Shown piece by piece: positions 7,506 through 16,261 of a DNA stretch of 64,000 nt. The position numbers and the translations under genes are program-made. Source of the DNA: Actinophytocola sp044466355 (GTDB taxonomy: Bacteria; Actinomycetota; Actinomycetes; Mycobacteriales; Pseudonocardiaceae); contig NZ_JBITMQ010000001.1 of assembly GCF_044466355.1 (NCBI RefSeq), forward strand, positions 558,001-622,000, given 5' to 3'. Position 1 is the stretch's first letter, and the number at the start of each line of letters is the position of its first letter. A model generated the notes under the pieces. It did not search any database and was not told the origin of the DNA. It saw nothing but the letters and a program-made list of their open reading frames with translations.

Positions 7506-8402
7506 ATGACCGATCTGCCGCTCGACCAGGTCCGCACGCTGCTGGCCGTGGCCGACGAGGGCACGTTCGACGCGGCGGCCGCGGTGCTGCACGTGACGCC
7601 GTCGGCGGTGAGCCAGCGCGTGAAGGCGCTCGAACAGCGCACCGGCAGTGTGCTGGTGACCCGCACGAAACCGGTGCGGCTCACCGAGCCGGGCCAGGTC
7701 GTGGTGCGGTTCGCCCGCCGGCTGGCGGCGCTGGAGCGGGACGCTCGCGCCGAGCTGGGCATGAGGGGCGCGAACGAGCCGGTGCGGTTGCCGATCGCGG
7801 TGAACGCGGACTCGCTCGCCACCTGGTTCCTGCCCGCGCTGGCCCGCGTGGCCACCGACCCGCCGGTCTGCTTCGAGCTGCACCGCGAGGACCAGGACCA
7901 CACGACGACGTTGCTGCGGGACGGGACGGTGATGGCCGCGGTCACGTCGTCGGCGACGCCCGTGCAGGGCTGTTCGGTGCGACCGCTGGGCGGCCTGCGG
8001 TACCTGCCGTGCGCGAACCCGGCCTTCGCGCGCCGGTGGTTCACCGGCACGTTCGCCGACGACGTCGCGGCGGCGCCCGTGGTGGTGTACGACCGCCGCG
8101 ACGACCTGCAGGACGCGTTCGTGCGGGCGGTGAGCGGCCGCGACGCGAGCGTGTCGCGGCACTACGTCCCGGCCTCCGAGTCGTTCGCCGACGCCGTCAC
8201 CGCCGGGTTCGGGTGGGGGATGGTGCCGACGGAGCAGGCCGGGCCGCGGTTGCGTGCGGGGGAGCTGGAGCTGCTGGCCGACCGGCCGATGGACGTGCCG
8301 CTGTACTGGCAGCAGTGGAAGCTCGACTCACCCGCCCTGTCCGCGGTGGCCGAGGCCGTCGCCGCGGGGGCCGCCACCTCGTTGCGGAGGACCGCTTCGT
8401 GA
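7506..8402 (+). CDS. LysR-family regulator, ArgP/LysG type
   Basis: A 298-aa transcriptional activator. The N-terminal helix-turn-helix (LDQVRTLLAVADEGTFDAAA, with VTPSAVSQRVKALEQRTGSV) is followed by a LysR substrate-binding domain from about residue 90. The segment ELHREDQDHTTTLLRDGTVM and the later RYLPCANPAFARRWF are typical of ArgP/LysG, which respond to lysine and arginine. The start is ATG 7506; upstream in-frame sequence runs through the exporter. Its stop overlaps the peptidase gene by 4 bp (GTGA), an unusual coupling of the export regulator to a peptidase. Confidence 0.92.
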   Translation: MTDLPLDQVRTLLAVADEGTFDAAAAVLHVTPSAVSQRVKALEQRTGSVLVTRTKPVRLTEPGQVVVRFARRLAALERDARAELGMRGANEPVRLPIAVNADSLATWFLPALARVATDPPVCFELHREDQDHTTTLLRDGTVMAAVTSSATPVQGCSVRPLGGLRYLPCANPAFARRWFTGTFADDVAAAPVVVYDRRDDLQDAFVRAVSGRDASVSRHYVPASESFADAVTAGFGWGMVPTEQAGPRLRAGELELLADRPMDVPLYWQQWKLDSPALSAVAEAVAAGAATSLRRTAS

Positions 8403-9610
8403 AGTTCGCAGACCATACGTTTGACCTGCCACTCGACCACGACCGGCCGGACGGCGAGCGGATCACCGTGTACGCGCGGGAGGTCACCGCCGACCCGGCG
8501 CTGCCGTGGCTGCTGTTCCTCGGCGGTGGCCCGGGTTTCCCGGCGCCCCGCCCGCTCGGCGACGAGGGCTGGCTGCTGCGCGCGCTGCGTGACTACCGGG
8601 TGCTGCTGCTCGACCAGCGCGGCACCGGCCGGTCGACGCCCGTGACCCGGCGGGTGGCGCAGGCGCGGGGAGCGGAGTACCTGACGCACTTCCGGGCGGA
8701 CTCGATCGTGCGCGACGCCGAGCTGGTCCGGCAGCGCGTGACGGGCGGCGAGCCGTGGACCGTGCTGGGACAGAGCTTCGGCGGCTTCTGCACGGTGACG
8801 TACCTGTCGTTCGCGCCGGAAGGGTTGCGTGCCGCGCTGGTGACCGGTGGCCTGCCGGGCGTGGCGACCGACGCGGCCGGGGCGTACCGGGCGCTGTACC
8901 CGGTGGTGGCGGAGAAGAACCGCGCCCACTACGCCGCCCACCCGTCGGACGTGGCGGCGGCTCGCCAGGTGGCGACGCACCTGCGCGCGCGTGACGTCTG
9001 CCTGCCGACCGGGCGCCGGTTGACGGTCGAGGCGTTCCAGTCACTGGGCAACCTGCTCGGCGGACGCGACGGCAGCGCACGCCTGCACTACCTGCTGGAG
9101 TCACCGTTCGACGGCGCCGGGCTGTCGGACGCGTTCCTGCTCGCGGTGACGGCGGAACTGTCGTGGGCGTCGGCGGCGAACCCGCTCTACCTGCTGCTCC
9201 ACGAGGCGACGTACGCGCAGGGGCCGGGCGCGACGGCGTGGGCGGCGCAGCGGGTGCGCGCGGAGTTCCCGGACTTCGACGGGGACGACCCGCTGTTGTT
9301 CACCGGCGAGATGATCTACCCGTGGATGCTGTCCGACGATCCGCTGCTGGCGCCGTTGCGGCCGGTCGCCGACGAGCTGGCGGACCGTCCACAGTGGTCC
9401 CCGCTGTACGACGTGGACCGGTTGCGTGCCAACGAGGTGCCGGTCGTCGCGGCCGTGTACGACACGGACATGTACGTGAACCGCGACCTGTCCCTGCGGA
9501 CGGCGACGGTGATCGGCGGCCTCCGCGTGTGGCACACCGCCGACCACCAGCACGACGGTCTCCGCGTCAGTGACGGCGCGGTCCTGTCCCGGCTGCTGGA
9601 GATGCTGTGA
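8399..9610 (+). CDS. Alpha/beta hydrolase, prolyl iminopeptidase-like (S33)
   Basis: A 403-aa serine hydrolase of family S33, which releases N-terminal residues (often proline) from peptides. The oxyanion-loop motif is LFLGGGPGFPAPRP, the conserved LLLDQRGTGRSTPV follows, the nucleophile elbow is VLGQSFGGFC, and the terminal His region is WHTADHQHDGLR. The central cap domain fits this clan. It starts at GTG 8399, within the end of the LysR gene, so it is translationally coupled to it. Peptide breakdown beside a basic amino acid exporter would make sense, since dipeptide uptake is what overloads lysine/arginine pools; that link is an inference. Confidence 0.88.
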   Translation: MKFADHTFDLPLDHDRPDGERITVYAREVTADPALPWLLFLGGGPGFPAPRPLGDEGWLLRALRDYRVLLLDQRGTGRSTPVTRRVAQARGAEYLTHFRADSIVRDAELVRQRVTGGEPWTVLGQSFGGFCTVTYLSFAPEGLRAALVTGGLPGVATDAAGAYRALYPVVAEKNRAHYAAHPSDVAAARQVATHLRARDVCLPTGRRLTVEAFQSLGNLLGGRDGSARLHYLLESPFDGAGLSDAFLLAVTAELSWASAANPLYLLLHEATYAQGPGATAWAAQRVRAEFPDFDGDDPLLFTGEMIYPWMLSDDPLLAPLRPVADELADRPQWSPLYDVDRLRANEVPVVAAVYDTDMYVNRDLSLRTATVIGGLRVWHTADHQHDGLRVSDGAVLSRLLEML

Positions 9611-9673
9611 GTCGGCGGCGACCCGCCCGGCGAGCGAGCGGAAACCGGGACGAGCGGGCACGATGAAACCACC

Positions 9674-10081
9674 ATGGTTGCCGGGAAACACGTGAAACAG
9701 GCGACGATCGCGCTGATCGGTGCGGTCGTGCTCGTCATCGGTGTCGCGTTGCTGGTCCTGCCGGGGCCGGGGCTGTTGCTGGTCCTGGCGGGCCTGGTGA
9801 TCCTCGCGTCGGAGTTTCCCGCGCTCGAACGGCATGTCGACCCGGTTCGCGACCGCGCCATGAAGGCGGCGGAGGACAGCGTGTCGTCGCCGCTGCGGAT
9901 CGCCGGGTCGGTGCTCGTCGGGTTGGGGCTGATCGCGGCGGGGGTCGTGTGGGGGTTGCGGCTGTTCCCGTGGTTGCCGTTCCCGGGGTGGAGCACGGGG
10001 TCGAGCCTGATCCTGTCCGGGATCGTGCTGTTCGCGCTGCTGGGCTGGTCCTACCGGAAGGTCAGCGCACGGCGTCGGTGA
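9674..10081 (+). CDS. PGPGW-type transmembrane protein
   Basis: A 135-aa membrane protein with three to four hydrophobic segments (about 9-27, 29-45, 76-94, 108-124). The VLPGPGLLLVLAGLVILASE motif is the hallmark of the putative transmembrane PGPGW family, common in actinobacteria and of unknown role. A second Pro/Gly/Trp-rich loop (LPFPGWSTGSS) lies near residue 100. The C-terminus is strongly basic (YRKVSARRR). It overlaps the convergent hydrolase gene by 20 bp. Confidence 0.8.
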   Translation: MVAGKHVKQATIALIGAVVLVIGVALLVLPGPGLLLVLAGLVILASEFPALERHVDPVRDRAMKAAEDSVSSPLRIAGSVLVGLGLIAAGVVWGLRLFPWLPFPGWSTGSSLILSGIVLFALLGWSYRKVSARRR

Positions 10082-10844
10082 TGTGCGTGCCGAGCACGTC
10101 CGGCGCGTGGACGTGCGCGAGGTGCCCCTGGCCGGTCATCCGCGTGACCGACGCCCGCGGGAAGGCCGCCACGAACCTGGCGAACGGCTCGCCGTAGGGA
10201 TCACCGCCTTCGGAGCGCTCGCCGACGATCAGCGTCACGGACGTCTCCAGGTCGCGGTAGCGGTCGTACGCCGGGTTGTGCGCGTTGATGGCCGCCAGTT
10301 CCTCGGCGAGCGGCGCGGCGAGCCGGACGAGCGTGGGCCACGCCGGGCCGCGGCGCAGTTCGTCGACGTACTCGGTGGAGAAGCCGGACACGTCGCGGTT
10401 CACGATCTCCACGGCACGGCCGGGGTCGCCGCTCGCGGCGGCCGCCCGCAGCGGGGCGACGTACTCGGCCACGAACGGGGCGGCGACCGGCTCGTACAGC
10501 GTGAGCGAGCGCAGGTCGCGCCGCTCCACCGCCGTCTCCGCGGCGATCAGGCCGCCGTAGCTCCAGCCGAAGAGGTGGGCCTCCCCGCCGAGGTCGTCGA
10601 GGAACCCGTGCAGGTCGTCGACCTCGGTGCGCACCGTGTAGCCCTCGCCGACCGGTCCGCTCGGTGTGCGGCCGCGGCGGTTGACCACGACCACCGGGTT
10701 CGGCGCCTCGATGCGTTCGACGACCGGCAGCCAGGACTCCGCGTCGGCCATCACTCCCGGCACCAGCACCAACGGCGTACCCGCGCCGTCACGCACGAGC
10801 GCGGTGAGGATGGTGCCCGCACGTTCGATCCGCAGGGAACGCAT
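10062..10844 (-). CDS. Alpha/beta hydrolase
   Basis: A 260-aa cytoplasmic alpha/beta-fold hydrolase. The oxyanion strand is LVLVPGVMADAESW, the nucleophile elbow is LFGWSYGGLIAAE (Ser in GxSxGG), and the late His lies in MTGQGHLAHVHAPDV. Substrate is unknown; the family covers esterases, haloperoxidase-like enzymes and lactonases. The gene is single, convergent with the PGPGW membrane protein and 82 bp downstream of the M6-like peptidase stop on the same strand, separated by a strong hairpin. Confidence 0.85.
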   Translation of the reverse strand: MRSLRIERAGTILTALVRDGAGTPLVLVPGVMADAESWLPVVERIEAPNPVVVVNRRGRTPSGPVGEGYTVRTEVDDLHGFLDDLGGEAHLFGWSYGGLIAAETAVERRDLRSLTLYEPVAAPFVAEYVAPLRAAAASGDPGRAVEIVNRDVSGFSTEYVDELRRGPAWPTLVRLAAPLAEELAAINAHNPAYDRYRDLETSVTLIVGERSEGGDPYGEPFARFVAAFPRASVTRMTGQGHLAHVHAPDVLGTHITDAVR

Positions 10845-10873
10845 GCCACCATCCTGTCACGCACCTGATCATG

Positions 10874-10909
10874 GAGCGGCCCCCGGCACGGACGTGCCGG
10901 GGGCCGCTC
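10874..10909 (-). terminator. Terminator after the M6-like peptidase
   Basis: A perfect 16-bp stem (10874-10889 with 10894-10909; GAGCGGCCCCCGGCAC and complement) closes on a 4-nt loop GGAC. It lies 17 bp past the stop of the leftward-transcribed peptidase and upstream of the hydrolase start. Confidence 0.8.
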
Positions 10910-10925
10910 TGTGTCACTCAGCCGG

Positions 10926-13109
10926 TCAGGAACCGCCGCCCGGCTGGACGACGCCGTTGACCGTCAGGGTGTACGGCGCGTACTGGTTGACGAGCTCGGT
11001 GGGCTCGTCGTACGCGACCACCGCGACGACCTTCTCGAACGGGGTCAGGAACATCAGCTGCATCCAGCCGAGCTTGACCTGGTTCTTGCCGTCGACCTCG
11101 ACCTGCAGCGCGACCTGGTTCTTCTCGTTGTACGCGATCAGCCGCAGGTTCCAGTTGTGCACCGGGAACGGGCGGATCTCGGTCGGCGAGTCGAACGGCT
11201 CCACCGACGAACCATCGCTGACGGTGGTGCCGCCCACGGTGATGTCGTCGATCTTCACGCCACCTTCGTTGACGCCGCCGTCACTGATGTACTGGAACCC
11301 GACCAGGATGGTCTGGCCCGCGTACGCGGACAGGTCGAACGTGTGCGGCTCGAAGCCGTCGGTCGTGCCGTTCAGCGACGGGCCCTGCGGACCCGGCACC
11401 GTCTTGTCACCACTGATCGGCGTGTAGGACTCGCCGCCGTCGGTGGAGACGACCACGTAGCCGTAGTCGTAACCCAGCTCGGCGCCGTACTTCGCGTCGA
11501 AGCGCAGCGTCGGGTCGGCCTGCGGCACCGTCACCGACGTCACCGCGGTGGCGTTGATGTTGTTGCCGTTGCCCGACCACAGCACCGGGTCACCGGCGCT
11601 GTCCGGGTCGTCGGACACGACCGTCCACTCCAGCGGGAGCGGCGGCAGCGTCTCGGCACCGTCGAACGACAGGGACTTGAGGTCCTTGCCCCTCAGCGTG
11701 GTGCCGTCGGCCTTCTGGAGCGGCACGAAGTCCGCACCGTTCGGGGCCGCACCAGGGGTGGCGTAGGACGCCGGGTTGTCCAGGTTCACCGTCGAGCGCA
11801 GGCTCGGCGTGGTCACCCGTGACTTCGGCACCCCGAGCATGACACCGCGCCGCGAGTCGCCGACGATCTTGTCCAGCAACGTCATCGACTGGTAGTCGTG
11901 CAGCACCCGGTACATGTCCGACTGCCCCTCGGCCTCGAGCGCCGCGTCGAGGCTGGCCAGCCCCTGGCGCTCGCCGTCCTGGTGCAGCAGCGTCATGATC
12001 TCGGTGCCGTACCGGTCGGAGAGGAACTGCATGATCGAGTACGCGTTGCCGTAGTCGGCGAGGACCGCACTCGGGTTGCTGCCCTCACCCCACAGGTTCA
12101 GCGAGTTCTCCGCACCACCGCAGTCCCTCGGGTTGGTGTTGTACGGCGTCTGGACGATGCCGAAACCCTGGTAGCAGTAGATGTGGCTGTCGCCGCCCCT
12201 CTCGAACACGGTCAGCCGCGGGTCGACGTACCCGGTCAGGGTCTGCGCCCAGTCCGAGAGACCCTCGTTGATCCAGTTTCCTTCGAACGGGTCGGTGTAG
12301 TACATGAGCAGGTGCTGCCACTCGTGCGCGAACGTGCCCTCGTACAGCTGAGGACGCGCCGGGCGGCTGGTGCACAGGTCGTCCGTCGGCTCGTCGGCCG
12401 GGTTGGCACCGGTGCGGTGCGCCCAGTCGAACGCGTCGATGGTCATCACGTTCCGGTCGACCAGCTCGTTGAACTGGCCCGAGAAGAAGCCGGCGATGTA
12501 CGTCGGCGCCTCGGGGAACGTGTAGTAGTTGTCGTCGCGCACGTTGTCGATCAGCGCGACCGTGTTGTCGCCCTCACCAGAGAAGTCGAAACCCTCCAGC
12601 ACGGGGCTCATGTTCGAACCGTCACGGTCCGGCGGCGTCGAGAAAGCCGCCGTCTCCTTCGGGTACATGTTGCTGTCGAACTCGTTGACGAAGTACGCGA
12701 CCTGCTCGTCGGTGACCGTGGTCGAGTTCGGGATCTGGGTACGGCAGTCGCCCTCGGGGAACGACGTGTCGTTGGCGACCCAGACCTCGATCTTGTCGCC
12801 GACCCCGCGGAGTGTGTAGTCCTTGAGGTACAGCTGTCCCTGGGCGTCGTCCAGGGCGAGCCACGGACGGACCGTGCCGACCGGCGGTGTCACCGCTGTC
12901 GCCGCTGCTCTCTTGCTGCTCGGCTGGTAGCTGCTCGGCACGTTCACGGGCTTGCCGTTGAGCGTGAAGTCCTTGCGGGTCAGCTCACGGGTGTCGTCCA
13001 CCGGTGCCTTCGCGGCGGGTGCACCGGCCGCCGCCGTAACGGGCAGTACCTGGAGAAGTGGAACCACGAGCAGAGCGGCCGCGACCGAGACTAATCGGCG
13101 TCGTCGCAT
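10926..13109 (-). CDS. Secreted M6-like (immune inhibitor A type) metallopeptidase
   Basis: A 727-aa exported zinc peptidase. An Arg-rich signal peptide (MRRRRLVSVAAALLVVPLLQ) precedes a propeptide-like region. The catalytic motif is FAHEWQHLLMYYTD (HExxH, about residue 272), with NEGLSDWAQ about 22 residues later giving the third-ligand Glu, as in gluzincin and M6 enzymes. C-terminal segments resemble beta-sandwich and MAM/jelly-roll modules of immune inhibitor A proteins (FDLSAYAGQTILVGFQYISD, with VKIDDITV). I start it at ATG 13109 because the signal peptide begins there. It has its own promoter region and terminator and is probably a stand-alone extracellular protease. Confidence 0.85.
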   Translation of the reverse strand: MRRRRLVSVAAALLVVPLLQVLPVTAAAGAPAAKAPVDDTRELTRKDFTLNGKPVNVPSSYQPSSKRAAATAVTPPVGTVRPWLALDDAQGQLYLKDYTLRGVGDKIEVWVANDTSFPEGDCRTQIPNSTTVTDEQVAYFVNEFDSNMYPKETAAFSTPPDRDGSNMSPVLEGFDFSGEGDNTVALIDNVRDDNYYTFPEAPTYIAGFFSGQFNELVDRNVMTIDAFDWAHRTGANPADEPTDDLCTSRPARPQLYEGTFAHEWQHLLMYYTDPFEGNWINEGLSDWAQTLTGYVDPRLTVFERGGDSHIYCYQGFGIVQTPYNTNPRDCGGAENSLNLWGEGSNPSAVLADYGNAYSIMQFLSDRYGTEIMTLLHQDGERQGLASLDAALEAEGQSDMYRVLHDYQSMTLLDKIVGDSRRGVMLGVPKSRVTTPSLRSTVNLDNPASYATPGAAPNGADFVPLQKADGTTLRGKDLKSLSFDGAETLPPLPLEWTVVSDDPDSAGDPVLWSGNGNNINATAVTSVTVPQADPTLRFDAKYGAELGYDYGYVVVSTDGGESYTPISGDKTVPGPQGPSLNGTTDGFEPHTFDLSAYAGQTILVGFQYISDGGVNEGGVKIDDITVGGTTVSDGSSVEPFDSPTEIRPFPVHNWNLRLIAYNEKNQVALQVEVDGKNQVKLGWMQLMFLTPFEKVVAVVAYDEPTELVNQYAPYTLTVNGVVQPGGGS

Positions 13110-13314
13110 GGAAACCCTTTCGCTATGCGCGTCCGCCACGTGGGGTGCCCACGAAGACGGGCACGGTTGTACATGCCCCCGTACCTCGCCTTTTCGGTTG
13201 GGGCATTCCCGGCGTTTCATTCACACCACGGTGTGTTTTTCCCGGTTAACGGGCTGGGTGTGATCAAGTGGCTACGTCTCGTGGCGACTTCTCCGCGTAA
13301 TTGGCGCACACGTG
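13110..13314. other. Intergenic promoter region of the M6-like peptidase
   Basis: About 205 bp with no credible gene. It contains an inverted repeat CACACCACGGTGTG at 13222-13235 and, just right of it, a near-palindrome CCCGGTTAACGGG, both in a locally T-rich stretch about 110-140 bp upstream of the peptidase start. They could be operator or promoter elements for that gene. Confidence 0.35.
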
Positions 13315-13348
13315 GACAGCGCCCGGAGCCGGTGCTCCGAGCGCTGTC
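13315..13348 (-). terminator. Terminator after the MFS-Usp gene
   Basis: GACAGCGC-C-CGGAGC (13315-13329) pairs with GCTCCG-A-GCGCTGTC (13334-13348) around a 4-nt CGGT loop: 14 pairs and one mismatch. It lies 24 bp past the stop of the leftward MFS gene. Confidence 0.75.
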
Positions 13349-13371
13349 GAGAATTGCTGCGAACGCAGGAA

Positions 13372-15090
13372 TCAGGTTCGTGCGTGTGCCTCGGCGGTCA
13401 CCGGTCCGGCCGGGTTCTCGGGTGTCGATTCCGAATTCACGATGACCACGTCACAGTGGACGGTCCGCCACAGTTCGCGGCTGGCGCTCGCGTCCATCAA
13501 CGCGGGCAGCCCGCCGTGGGTCGGTGCGCCGATGACGACCGCGCGGGCGTGGATCTCGTCGGCGTGCTCACCGATCAGCCTGCCGACCGCGCCGTGGTCG
13601 CCCGCGTTCAGCAGGACGTGCCCGACCGCGGGCACACCGGCGGCCGCCAACCGGGACAGGTGCGCGCGGACGAGCGCCGCCGCGGTCTCGAGCGCCTCAC
13701 CGCCTGCCGCGGACTCGCTCGTGTTCGCCTGCTCCTGCGCGTGCAGCACGTGGACCGCCCGGCCCCGGATCGCGGCGAGCCTGGCGGCCGCGGCGGTGAC
13801 CCGCTCGGCGACGGGGGAGTCGTCGACCGCCGCGACGATCACGCCGTTGCCCGTGCCGCCGAGCGCGGTGCCCAGTTCCCTCAGCCCCGGTGCCACGGCC
13901 GGTGCCACGCTCATGGCCTGCACCCGCTCGGCCTCGGCCAGTTCGCCGCGCGCGGTGCGCAGGATGAGGATGCCGACGATCAGCGCGCCCGCGCCGATGT
14001 AGAACGGCACGTGCACGTTCGTCGCCTCGACGAGCTTGCCGGCGGCGAACGGGGCGAGGCCGCCGCCGATGAACCGCACGAACCCGTAGGCGGCGGACGC
14101 GACCGGCCGTTCGACCGGCGCGATCGTCATGACCGCCTGCGTGGTCACCGTGTTGTTCACGCCGATGAACACACCGGCGACGATCACCGCGGTGACCAGC
14201 ACGGGCGTGTTGTTCGTCCAGATCGCGATCACGAGCACGACGAGCGCGAACAGGAACAGGTTCGCGTAGAGCGTGCGGGCGATGCCGAAGCGGGCCTGCA
14301 GCTTCGGTGCCCCGAACACCGAGAAGACCGCGACGAGCGCGCCCCAGCCGGTGAACACCAGGCCCAGCTCGATCGCGCCGAGACCCATGGGGAACGGTGC
14401 GTATCCCAGCACCGTGAAGAACGCCCAGTTGTAGCAGAGCGCGGTGAGCGACATGGTCGCGAGACCGCGGTGGCGCAACGCCTTCAGCGGTTCCAGGACA
14501 CCTGTCCTGCGTTCGGGTTTCGGCAGCGGCTCGACGAGCACGAGCGTCGCGAGCGCGGCGATGGTCATGAGCACGGCGACGCCGAAGAACGGGCCGCGCC
14601 AGCTGATGTTGCCGAGTACGCCGCCCAGCAGCGGGCCGACGGCGATGCCGAGGCCGAGTGCGGTCTCGTACAGGATGATCGCGCCGACGAACCCGCCGCT
14701 CGCGGACGCGACGATCACCGCGAGGGACGTCGCGATGAACAGGGCGTTGCCGACGCCCCAGCCCGCGCGGAAGCCGACGATGCCGCCGATCGAGTCCGAC
14801 GCGCCCGCGAGGGCGGCGAACACGACGATCAGCGCGAGGCCGGTGAGCAGGGTCTTCTTGGCGCCGATGCGGCTGGACACCCAGCCGGTGATCAGCATCG
14901 CCACCGCGGTGATCACCAGGTAGCTGGTGAACAGCAGCGTCACCTGGCTCGGCGTGGCGTTCAGGTCCTCGGAGATCGCGGGCAGGATCGGGTCGACGAG
15001 GCCGATGCCCATGAAGGACACGACACAGGCGAACGCGACCGCGAAGACTGCCTTGGGCTGCCGGAAAGGACTGGCCGTCTGGCCGGTCAT
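13372..15090 (-). CDS. MFS transporter fused to a universal-stress-protein-like domain
   Basis: A 572-aa protein. Residues about 12-410 form a 12-helix major facilitator (proton-driven drug/metabolite exporter): GIGLVDPILPAISEDLNATP in helix 1-2, GWVSSRIGAKKTLL as motif A, and a drug:H+ antiporter-like ALGLGIAVGPLLGG (motif C). After a linker, residues about 435-555 look like a UspA fold: VIVAAVDDSPVAERV at the start, VHVLHAQEQ in the middle, and ARAVVIGAPTHGG near the end. The ATP-binding Gly pattern is only partly kept. The gene overlaps the MarR gene by 4 bp (ATGA), so it is co-expressed and probably repressed by it. Export substrate is unknown. Confidence 0.88.
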   Translation of the reverse strand: MTGQTASPFRQPKAVFAVAFACVVSFMGIGLVDPILPAISEDLNATPSQVTLLFTSYLVITAVAMLITGWVSSRIGAKKTLLTGLALIVVFAALAGASDSIGGIVGFRAGWGVGNALFIATSLAVIVASASGGFVGAIILYETALGLGIAVGPLLGGVLGNISWRGPFFGVAVLMTIAALATLVLVEPLPKPERRTGVLEPLKALRHRGLATMSLTALCYNWAFFTVLGYAPFPMGLGAIELGLVFTGWGALVAVFSVFGAPKLQARFGIARTLYANLFLFALVVLVIAIWTNNTPVLVTAVIVAGVFIGVNNTVTTQAVMTIAPVERPVASAAYGFVRFIGGGLAPFAAGKLVEATNVHVPFYIGAGALIVGILILRTARGELAEAERVQAMSVAPAVAPGLRELGTALGGTGNGVIVAAVDDSPVAERVTAAAARLAAIRGRAVHVLHAQEQANTSESAAGGEALETAAALVRAHLSRLAAAGVPAVGHVLLNAGDHGAVGRLIGEHADEIHARAVVIGAPTHGGLPALMDASASRELWRTVHCDVVIVNSESTPENPAGPVTAEAHART

Positions 15091-15530
15091 ACCGCTGTCC
15101 TTTCGTGTGGTTCGGCGGCCAGCCGCGCCAGCGTCCTGATGGCGGGAAGGGCGGCGAACAGCGCTGTCCGCTCGTCGGCGCCCAGCCGGTCGAAGAGGGT
15201 GCCGAGGCGTTCGGTCCGCACGTCGCGGCGGCGGGCCAGTTCGGCGCGACCGTTCTCGGTGATGTGCACGCGGACCACGCGGCCGTCGCCGGGGTCGGGC
15301 ACCCGTTCGGCGAGCCCGGCCTCCTGCAGGCGGGTGACCAGCTGCGTCATCGCGGGCTGGGTCACGCCCTGCTGCGTGGCGAGTTCCGTCAGCCGGGCCG
15401 CGCCATCGCGGTCGAGGCTCGCGAGCGTCGCTGCCGAGGTCAGGGACAGCCCGCCCGCCGGGTTGAGGCGCCGGAAGAGCCGGACCACCTCTTCGAGGGC
15501 GATGGCCAGCTCGGCGGCGTCAGCATGCAT
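15087..15530 (-). CDS. MarR-family regulator of the MFS-Usp transporter
   Basis: A 147-aa winged-helix regulator. The DNA-binding core is ARLTELATQQGVTQPAMTQL followed by VTRLQEAGLAERVPDPGDGR, with the basic wing RVVRVHITENGRAEL. It is the first gene of a two-gene leftward operon with the MFS-Usp transporter (4-bp overlap), the common arrangement for a substrate-sensing repressor and its efflux pump. Its start codon lies in one arm of an inverted repeat that is the likely autoregulatory site. Confidence 0.9.
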   Translation of the reverse strand: MHADAAELAIALEEVVRLFRRLNPAGGLSLTSAATLASLDRDGAARLTELATQQGVTQPAMTQLVTRLQEAGLAERVPDPGDGRVVRVHITENGRAELARRRDVRTERLGTLFDRLGADERTALFAALPAIRTLARLAAEPHERTAV

Positions 15531-15555
15531 AAGCTCTTTATATCACTTGCTTATG
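15528..15555. promoter_or_regulatory. Probable operator of the MarR-MFS operon
   Basis: CATAAGC (15528-15534) and GCTTATG (15549-15555) form a 7-bp inverted repeat across a 14-bp AT-rich spacer. The ATG of the marR gene (15530-15528) lies inside the left arm, so a bound repressor would cover the start site. It is also just at the 3' end of the convergently ending tetR gene. Binding is inferred. Confidence 0.55.
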
Positions 15556-16246
15556 TATCTTGGTCCAGCCCGGTGAGGAAGGCGCGGACGGCCTGGTCGA
15601 ACAGGGCGTCCTGGCCCGGCGCGTCCAGGTGCCGGGTGGCCGCGAGGGTGGGGTAGCGGTCGGCGTTGGCCTGGATCAGCTCGTGCGCCGACGTCTGCGG
15701 CAGGTCCCCGTGCCACGTCGACTCGGTGAGCGCGGCGCCGATGGTGAGGTTGGCGAGGCCGTGGGTGGCGGCCGCGAGCGCCTGGCCCGTCCGGCCGCTC
15801 CGCGCGAGCGTGGACTGCAGGAACTCGGTGCGCGCCAGCACGTTCGGGCCCAGCATCGGGCGGCCGATCAGCGCGGGTGACCACGGGTGGCGCAGCATCG
15901 TGGCGCGCCACCGCAGCACGAGCGTCCGCGCGTCGGCGGCCCAGTCGCCCGTCCGGTCGGGGATCCGGACCTCACCGAAGATCGCGTCGACGGCCAGGTC
16001 CAGCACCTCGTCCTTCGTCTTCACGTGCCAGTACAGCGTCGGTGGTGCCACGTCGAGGCGCTCGGCCAGCCTGCGCATCGTGAGGTGTGCCGTGCCGTGT
16101 TCGTCGAGCAACTCGATCGCCGCGGCCGTGATGCGGTCGCGGGTCAGCGTGTCGCGGCGGGGTTTCTCCGCGCGCAGCCACACCTCGCCCGCGATCCCGC
16201 CCGACCGGCCGCCCCGTCCACCCGCCCGCAAACCCTTCGCGTCCAC
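15551..16246 (-). CDS. TetR-family repressor divergent from an ABC-F gene
   Basis: A 231-aa regulator. The helix-turn-helix is TRDRITAAAIELLDEHGTAH and LTMRRLAERLDVAPPTLYWH followed by VKTKDEVLDL. The ligand domain resembles the TetR/ActR C-terminal class (TetR_C) of drug-export regulators (HPWSPALIGRPMLGPNVLAR). I pick GTG 16246: the longer frame would start beyond the operator and inside the divergent gene. A perfect 10-bp inverted repeat lies 16 bp upstream, between it and the ABC-F gene, so a small molecule probably controls both genes. Confidence 0.87.
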   Translation of the reverse strand: MDAKGLRAGGRGGRSGGIAGEVWLRAEKPRRDTLTRDRITAAAIELLDEHGTAHLTMRRLAERLDVAPPTLYWHVKTKDEVLDLAVDAIFGEVRIPDRTGDWAADARTLVLRWRATMLRHPWSPALIGRPMLGPNVLARTEFLQSTLARSGRTGQALAAATHGLANLTIGAALTESTWHGDLPQTSAHELIQANADRYPTLAATRHLDAPGQDALFDQAVRAFLTGLDQDT

Positions 16247-16261
16247 GGACCGCACTCTAGT

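Noticed and set aside
13312..15576. 754-residue plus-strand frame opposite the MFS-Usp and MarR genes
   Set aside because: It reads through the terminator and antisense to two recognised genes, and is full of His/Asp/Arg low-complexity sequence.
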